From Odobenus rosmarus divergens (taxonomy: Eukaryota; Chordata; Mammalia; Carnivora; Odobenidae): a DNA stretch of 64,000 bases. The stretch covers positions 2,044,904 to 2,108,903 of the forward strand of contig NW_004450664.1 of NCBI RefSeq assembly GCF_000321225.1. Direction: 5' to 3'. How positions within the stretch are numbered: position 1 is the first letter of the stretch; every line of letters starts with the position of its first letter. Made by a program: the position numbers and the translations under genes. Of the stretch, positions 58,369 to 64,000 are shown piece by piece. The notes beneath the pieces were generated by a model. That model was not told the DNA's origin. It made no database searches and saw only the letters and a program-made list of their open reading frames with translations.

Positions 58369-59618
58369 GAAGAATCCTTGTCTTCAGCCCTGCTGCTAGG
58401 GAACTTATAGGACAATGAAAGTTGGCCTCTACCCTAAAGAATAAATAGGTCAGTAATATATGAATACTAATGAATAGGTTACTAATGGGATCAAACAAGA
58501 AGACTATGAGTTCATGCACTGTGGGATGCAGCATTTGAGGTGGGCAGGGATGGGCTCCATAGGTGGGAATTTCAATACAAGTATTTTTGGCTCCTGTCAT
58601 TCCCTCCTCTTAGAATGCTCACTTGCCCTTTAAGCTTGCTTCCACATTAGAATCTAGGATATAAAGACGTAGGACTCAATTCAAAAACACTTTAAAAATG
58701 TATGACTCTCACAATTATCAAATGGTAAATCTTTGATTATTTTCAGACTAATTGGAAATAGCAGCAAAAATATTTTTATCTAATGCAATGGCACTAGTGT
58801 ATTTTCTGTGATCAGCTCTTCCTTTGAACAAGGCATTTGGCAAAAACTGATTAAAATTCAAGAGGTTGGCCAGGGAGGTCTACATTTCAAATTATAGTGA
58901 TGCTTGCCTTAGACTCGTTTGCTATTTTTCCCATTATTTCTTCAGGTTGCATTAGGCATTGCCTCAGTTTAGGTTATGGTTAAATAGATTCCTATTTTCC
59001 TTCTTTAATGTAGTTAACTTAACTTGAATTTCCTGGTTCTATCAAAGTACTACCTCACCCCTGATGCTAAACCTCTTATGGGATTTGAATAATGGACTGC
59101 AATATAACCTCTGAAAACTGATTGGATCTCAAATTCATGGATGTGTATTTATCCTTTAGTCTTGTCTGAAATGCCTGGTTATATGCCAGAGAACAAATGC
59201 CATTTCTATTAGAAGAAATAGGAGAAAGAAGAAAAGTACTTCATTTTAAGAGTTTTATAGGGGAATCTTCTTCAAAATACAGACTTTAAAAATTAAAACT
59301 GAAAGACTCAAGTATTAAAATAGATCTAATTTATCTGGTTTAATCCCCACTCATTCTGAGTTAAAAAGGAAAGTAATCAACATCATACAAATAAATGAAG
59401 CAGTATACATTTGCTTATTCTAAAAGCAATACACTCTTATTATGAAGAATTCTTTAAATACACAAAATATGCAGAGAAAATAAAAAGTAAATATCACCTA
59501 CAATTCTTTCTCCTAAAAATAATCATTCAATATATGGTTTATTTTCTTATAATCTATCCTTTCCCTCTGTGCCATTTCAAAGCATAATTGTAATTAAGAA
59601 TATAGAGAGCTTTACATT
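58369..59618. other. Unassigned AT-rich sequence, no gene seen
   Basis: No gene is seen. 59410-59560 ('aaagcaatacactcttatta', 'aaatatcacctacaattc') resembles the unnamed old interspersed repeat at 37215. Confidence 0.45.
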
Positions 59619-59819
59619 TTTTATAAATATATTTTAAGGACTTTATTTATTTGTCAGAGAGAGAAAGCACAAACAGGGGAGCAGCAAGCAAAGGGAGAGG
59701 GAGAAGCAGACTCCCTGCTGAGCAGGGAGCCCAATGTGGGACTTGATCCCAGAACCCTGGGACCATGACCTGAACCGAAGGCAGACACCCAACCAACTGA
59801 GCCACCCAGGCATCCCAGG
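59619..59819 (-). mobile_element. Carnivore tRNA-derived SINE (SINEC type)
   Basis: Minus-strand copy with left T/A tail, a GA tract, 'gcagactccctgctgagcag', 'ccctgggaccatgacctgaa' and head 'gagccacccaggcatcccag'. GAGCTTTACATT (59607-59618) and GAGATTTACATT (59820-59831) form a duplication with one mismatch. Confidence 0.94.
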
Positions 59820-59929
59820 GAGATTTACATTAATTTTACATATACATTTTTATAAAAATGTTTTTCCTTTCATCCAAGATTTCCAGCTTTAAGAATTTTT
59901 TTTCCAACTAAAAGATCATATATTGCGTG

Positions 59930-61302
59930 ACATCACAGAAAATGGTGAAGTAGAACACTCAAGAAATTGGTACCTCTACTGAAACACCCATAAGCTGACA
60001 AACCCTGGCACAACACTCCAATTCACATTGAATCACAAAAAGCCCAGAACAGCCAAAACAATCATGAAAAAGAACAAAGTTGCAGAACACAAACTTCCTG
60101 ATTTCAAAACTTACTATAAAGCTATAGCAATCAAAACAGAGTGGTCCTGGCACAGAGTGGTCCTGGCATAAGGACAGGAGTATAGAGTGATGGAGATTCC
60201 AGAAAAAATCCCATCCATCTATGTCCAAATGATGTGTGACAAAGGTGCCAAGATCATGAAATGGAGAAAGAATAGTCTCTTCAGTAAACACTGCTGGGAT
60301 AACTGGATAACCCTACCAAAAACACAAGCAACAAAAGAGACAGATAACGTGAGCTTTATCAGAGTTAAAGACCTTTGTGCATCAAACGGTGTTATCAAGA
60401 AAACAAAAAGACAGCCTAATCACATATCTGGTAGAGTTTTGTATCCAGAATATATGAAGAACATTTACAACTCAATAACAAAAAGACAATACAATTTAAA
60501 AGTAGGCAAAGGACTTCATGAGACATTTCTCCACAGAAGAACTACGAATGATCAGTAAACACATGAAAAAATGCTCAACAGCATTAGACATTAGGGAAAT
60601 GCAAATAAAACCCTAATGAGTTACTACATCACACCCACTTGAATTATTATAATAAAAATATGAAATATCAAGTGTTGGCAAGGATTTGGAGAAATTGGAA
60701 CGCTTGGATGTTGATGCTGGGAACCTAACATAATTCAGCCACCATGGAAAACAGGTTGGCTGTTCTTCATAAAGTTAAACATAGAATTACCATATAAGCC
60801 AGCAATTCCACTCTTGTTATAGACCCAAAAGAATTGAAAACAAGTGCTCAAACAAATAATGTACATGCATGCTCACAACAGCAAATGCCCAAAAGGTAGA
60901 AGTAGCTGAAGCATTCATCGATGGAAAGGGGATAAACAAACTGCGGTATATACATGCAATGGAATATTATTAATCCATAAAAAGAAACGGAACTCTGATG
61001 CATGCTACCATGTGGATGAATCTCAAAACATTATTCTAAGCTAAAGAAGCCAGACACAAGAGGTCACATAGTGTATGACTCCATTTTTATGAAATGTCCA
61101 GAATAGATAAATTCATAGAGACAGAAAGTAGTTTACTCACTGTCAAGAGCTGGGGAGACAGGGAAGGGGGAAAGTCTTTTGGGGTATATAGAGGTGGCGG
61201 GTGCACAACACTGTAAATGTACTAAATGTCTCTTAGTTTTTTGCTTTAAATGGTTTTCATTTTTATGTTATATGAATTTCACTTCAATGAAAAAAGAAAA
61301 GC
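59930..61302 (+). mobile_element. Old L1 LINE, internally deleted, no intact ORF
   Basis: The main part runs from 'ttcacattgaatcacaaaaa' (about 60021) through ORF2 landmarks 'gcagaacacaaacttcctga', 'agtgttggcaaggatttgga', 'ggtatatacatgcaatggaa' and 3' UTR 'gggtgcacaacactgtaaat' to 'atgaatttcacttcaatgaa'. The first 90 bases look like a separate upstream L1 segment, so the middle seems lost. A 16-bp tandem duplication lies at 60137-60168. One 123-codon frame (60187-60558) survives by chance. Confidence 0.85.
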
Positions 61303-61525
61303 CAAATGTTGCATGTATCAATAGTTTGTTCCTTTGTATTACTGAGAGTTATTCCATTGTGTGGATGGAACCATAGTGAGAGATAACAGATTAGGGGTTC
61401 AGGGTGGGAGAAAGGAGTGACTTATAAAGAGGTAGGATGGGGGAGTTGTTTTGATGGTTCTGGGTACTTGTGGTGCTTCTACATGCCATAAAATGTCATA
61501 GAACAAAACACCAAGTAAAAAACAA
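61303..61525 (+). mobile_element. Short old L1 insertion with inverted 5' piece
   Basis: 61307-61374 reads 'tcaatagtttgttcctttgt' and 'attactgagagttattccat', which is L1 ORF2-end sequence in minus orientation. From about 61375 the sequence is plus-strand L1 3' UTR: 'gggagttgttttgatggttc', 'tgggtacttgtggtgcttct' and 'catagaacaaaacacc'. The switch in strand within one short insert is typical of twin priming. Confidence 0.6.
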
Positions 61526-61554
61526 ATGAGTGTACCCCCAAACTGGTTTTTTAG

Positions 61555-63540
61555 TTAACAGTATCCTAACATTGCCAAGATCCTGGCTTTGATAGTTCTA
61601 GCTACATGGTCACTTGATGTCCCTTGTCCAAACCCTCCATGTTTACCCAAGCATGGCAGCGCTCCATGAATTGAGGTCGTGATTCTCAGGCTGGGGTTTG
61701 CATAAACTACCCCGAGTCTTCTACCATAGATATCTCTAATGACACAGAGTCTTCTGGGTTCTATGGCCTGAGTGTCAAGGAGGCTTGTACCATATCCTGG
61801 ACCTCCTAACAGCCTAAGGATCATCTGGTGTATGGGCCTGAGCAGTATTCCCAAGTGTGGAACATGCTGCCTTCAGGACCCACATCATGGTGCTGCTGTC
61901 TTCATGGTGAGAAGATATATATTAATTTATTCTTAATTGGGAGGGCAAGTCCGAGATCCCTAAGCATTTCAGCAGTATGGTGAGCCCTTTAATCTTTACT
62001 TCTGAACTCTGGACTGTACATGTATTACCAAGGCCTCCAGTGAACTTGCTACTTCTGTCCCAGGTGACATGATGTCTTCAATATACTGGTGCATGTGATG
62101 TTCTACAGAATATCCAGATGATGTAGTTCTCTTTGAGTAGCGAGGTTCATGGCACTGTGAAGACAAGCCATAAATGTATACTGTTGTCTGTTCCAAGTGA
62201 CTGAGATTTCCTTTTTCAATAGAAATGGAACAGAATGCATTTCCCACATCAGAGGTCACACACTCTGCACCTGAGTTCGTGTTAATCTGCTCTGGCAAAG
62301 ATACCACAACTGTCATAGAAGCTGCAAGTACAGCTACTACTCAGGTGAGTTGGGCATGGAGTCCAGGTTGGTAAATTAAACAGGAAATGATGGGGAGTAC
62401 CACCACTGAGTTCTGTTTGTTTTTGAGGGCAGAACTAACCTCTACATTCCCTTTGAGATGCAGTATTATTTTTGATTTACTAAGCTGGCAGGGAGGTAAG
62501 ACACTATTTCAAAGGTTTCTGCTTGGCCATCTCCACTACAATAGTTCTCATTTTATAGGCCAAGAACTAACAAAGAGGTTCTGCCATCTACAATGTGTAT
62601 TTATCTCAGTTATACATTCAGTGACCAGGAAATATCCACGAGTGTGTCCCTGGACCTGATGATGGCTCCATATACCACTCTGGCCTCAGAATTCCATTTA
62701 TTATCTGTCCCCCTACACACAACACCAGGTATTGGTGGGCTGGGTCATAATGACATATGTATCCTTGGGACCCTCTGTCCAAGAGTTCTCAAAATATGTA
62801 GTATTCTCTTTCCATCAGGGTGTGTTACCTACATAAATGACCATAATCCCCCCTGGGGAAAGCCTGGGTAAATCATTATTGTATACAGCTGTTATGGTGT
62901 TCAAGATCCTTTTACCTATGCAGCAGGCCTCCCCATCAGTCAATGGGCTCTGGGTCTGAAAAATGAGCAAAATCTAGAAACTGGGCCATGGATCATGTTT
63001 TTTATTAGGGTGGCTCCTTTCAGCCTTTTGGTCATTTATCCTTGATTTCTGGGTTGATAAATCCTTGTTGGCTGCCACTCGATCTTGATCTGACATATAC
63101 TGTGTTCTAGTAACTACATCCATAGCTCTTTTGGTATCAGAAATTCCGACTGCCACTGCGATCTTGCTACTCATTAAATAATTGTCCCACGCTGCCCCTG
63201 ATGGTTATGCATTGTCATCTTGTTTCTATTATTTAGGGATCCCATCATCCCCATGAATAATAGTGAGTCTAGTTCTGTAAAAACATCTTCTATCATCAGC
63301 TCTATCTGACAGAAGAGGACCACCACTGAGCTTCTCCATAGTGCTGGTGTCCTTCTCATCACTGCACAGCTTATTGCTTGGGCCTTTATGGTCATATATC
63401 CACATTAAAATACCAACTTCTCTGAGTCTTCGATCCCTTCTTTCACCATGTGTCACAGAAGTTCTGGCATTAGTGCTTAACTTGGTGTGGGTCATTGCTT
63501 TATCAGGCTTCCCGGAGCTATCTTACTAGCTTGTCCGCAC
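61555..63540 (-). pseudogene. ERV-L-type pol remnant on the minus strand (reverse transcriptase, decayed)
   Basis: On the minus strand 62316-61996 translates to a reverse transcriptase-like segment: a Val-Ser-Leu-x-Glu-Gln-Ile-Asn phrase, Asp-Val-Gly-Asn-Ala-Phe in the motif A position, and Tyr-Ile-Glu-Asp-Ile-Met (62086-62069) where Tyr-x-Asp-Asp is expected. Downstream (about 61845-61815) Leu-Gly-Ile-Leu-Leu-Arg-Pro-Ile-His-Gln fits the connection region after reverse transcriptase. The frames are not joined and 61855-61995 is shifted. 62340-63540, upstream in this orientation, is broken too and may hold gag or protease remains. Non-functional. Confidence 0.7.
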
Positions 63541-63877
63541 TCACTCTTTGAGGTGCTGTTAGGATGCTAAGCTCTGTGTCATGGTAGCATTCTCCCATAT
63601 AAATAAACTTTCATTGTCTAGCCCTATATTCTGGGCCTTGACTCAGCATCCTCGGGATCCTGACCTAAACACACTCTGCTGGCACATGCTACCCCTGCTG
63701 ACTAATTCCTAGAGCTTATTCAGTATATAGCCCCTTTCTCCTTTGGCAGAACCAGAACTTTTCCAGCCTGGTTACATTTCAATCAGTCACTTATTATTGG
63801 TTTAGTGACCAGGAGGGAAAGTGTGTGTCAATCCTGGGAATGGGAAGGAATGGAGGGGTCAGGGAGTACACGTGTCA
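63541..63877. other. Unassigned sequence, no gene seen
   Basis: Nothing recognised between the ERV-L remnant and the terminal L1. It may still belong to the retroviral remnant. Confidence 0.4.
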
Positions 63878-64000
63878 TTTTCTTTCTTTCTTTTGTTTTT
63901 ATAATTTTTTATTGTTATGTTAATCACCATACATTACATCATTAGTTTTTGATGCAGTGTTCCATGATTCATTGTTCGTGCATAACACCCAGTGCTCCAC
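63878..64000 (-). mobile_element. Carnivore L1 3' end, truncated by window edge
   Basis: After a (TTTC)n/T-rich tail it reads 'attgttatgttaatcaccat', 'acattacatcattagttttt', 'gatgcagtgttccatgattc' and 'ataacacccagtgctccac'. This is the reversed 3' end of a carnivore L1; the rest lies beyond the window. It is a different 3' UTR type from the copy at 41320. Confidence 0.92.

Noticed and set aside
60187..60558. 123-codon plus-strand frame
   Set aside because: It lies inside an old L1 ORF2 fragment and is a leftover of that element, not a host gene.
1..64000. A new multi-gene system such as an operon or defence island
   Set aside because: The window is mammalian and dominated by retroelements. 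There are no gene clusters, ribosome binding sites or operon-like spacing, so nothing supports such a claim.

Overview
The window reads as non-coding nuclear DNA of a mammal of the order Carnivora. The main evidence is about ten tRNA-derived carnivore SINEs (SINEC/Can-SINE type; heads such as GGCGCCTGGGTGGCTCAG, a B-box-like GGGATCGAGTCCC and tails of (AAAT)n + AATCTT), together with carnivore-type L1 3' ends. SINE bodies of the form 'gggagcctgcttctcc ... caaataaataaataaaatctt' recall caniform, non-canid (bear/mustelid/seal-like) copies more than cat or dog copies. That lineage call is by eye and from memory. Older layers shared by all placental mammals are present too: MIR, L2, MLT1-type MaLR LTRs, MER5-type DNA elements, ERV-L remnants and old L1.

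I find no protein-coding gene, rRNA, tRNA gene or CRISPR array that the sequence supports. Open frames are short, mostly in GC-rich stretches or inside repeats, and none matches a family I recognise except decayed transposon and retrovirus proteins. The window is best read as intergenic or intronic.

Layout. 0-7 kb: mixed unique sequence, MIR, a MER5 pair, two MLT1 LTRs in opposite orientation, a SINE and an old L1 3' end. 7-15.5 kb: a GC-rich block with CpG-dense patches, a CA-rich degenerate tandem tract and few young repeats. 16-33 kb: lower GC, with a nested SINE pair, an LTR-type repeat, an A-rich block, an inverted old L1 piece, MIR and L2. 36-45.3 kb: the most transposon-dense part, with a MaLR-like LTR, a plus-strand ERV-L remnant (primer-binding-site-like motif and decayed integrase), an L1 3' end with an inverted 5' piece, a 2.5-kb plus-strand L1 with an internal deletion and a SINE in its 3' part, and an ERV1-like LTR broken by another SINE. 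45-58 kb: mainly unique sequence with MIRs, three SINEs and a CpG-island-like patch at 52.9-53.2 kb. 58-64 kb: two SINEs, an old L1, a second inverted L1 piece, a minus-strand ERV-L pol remnant with an altered reverse transcriptase motif, and a carnivore L1 3' end cut by the window edge.

The genes do not work together because none is evident. The biology visible here is the record of target-primed reverse transcription: clear target-site duplications, a nested SINE, two inverted L1 insertions and a bare poly(A) tract flanked by a perfect 16-bp duplication. I saw no new multi-gene system. All repeat calls were made by reading against remembered family consensus patterns; boundaries are approximate unless a target-site duplication fixes them.
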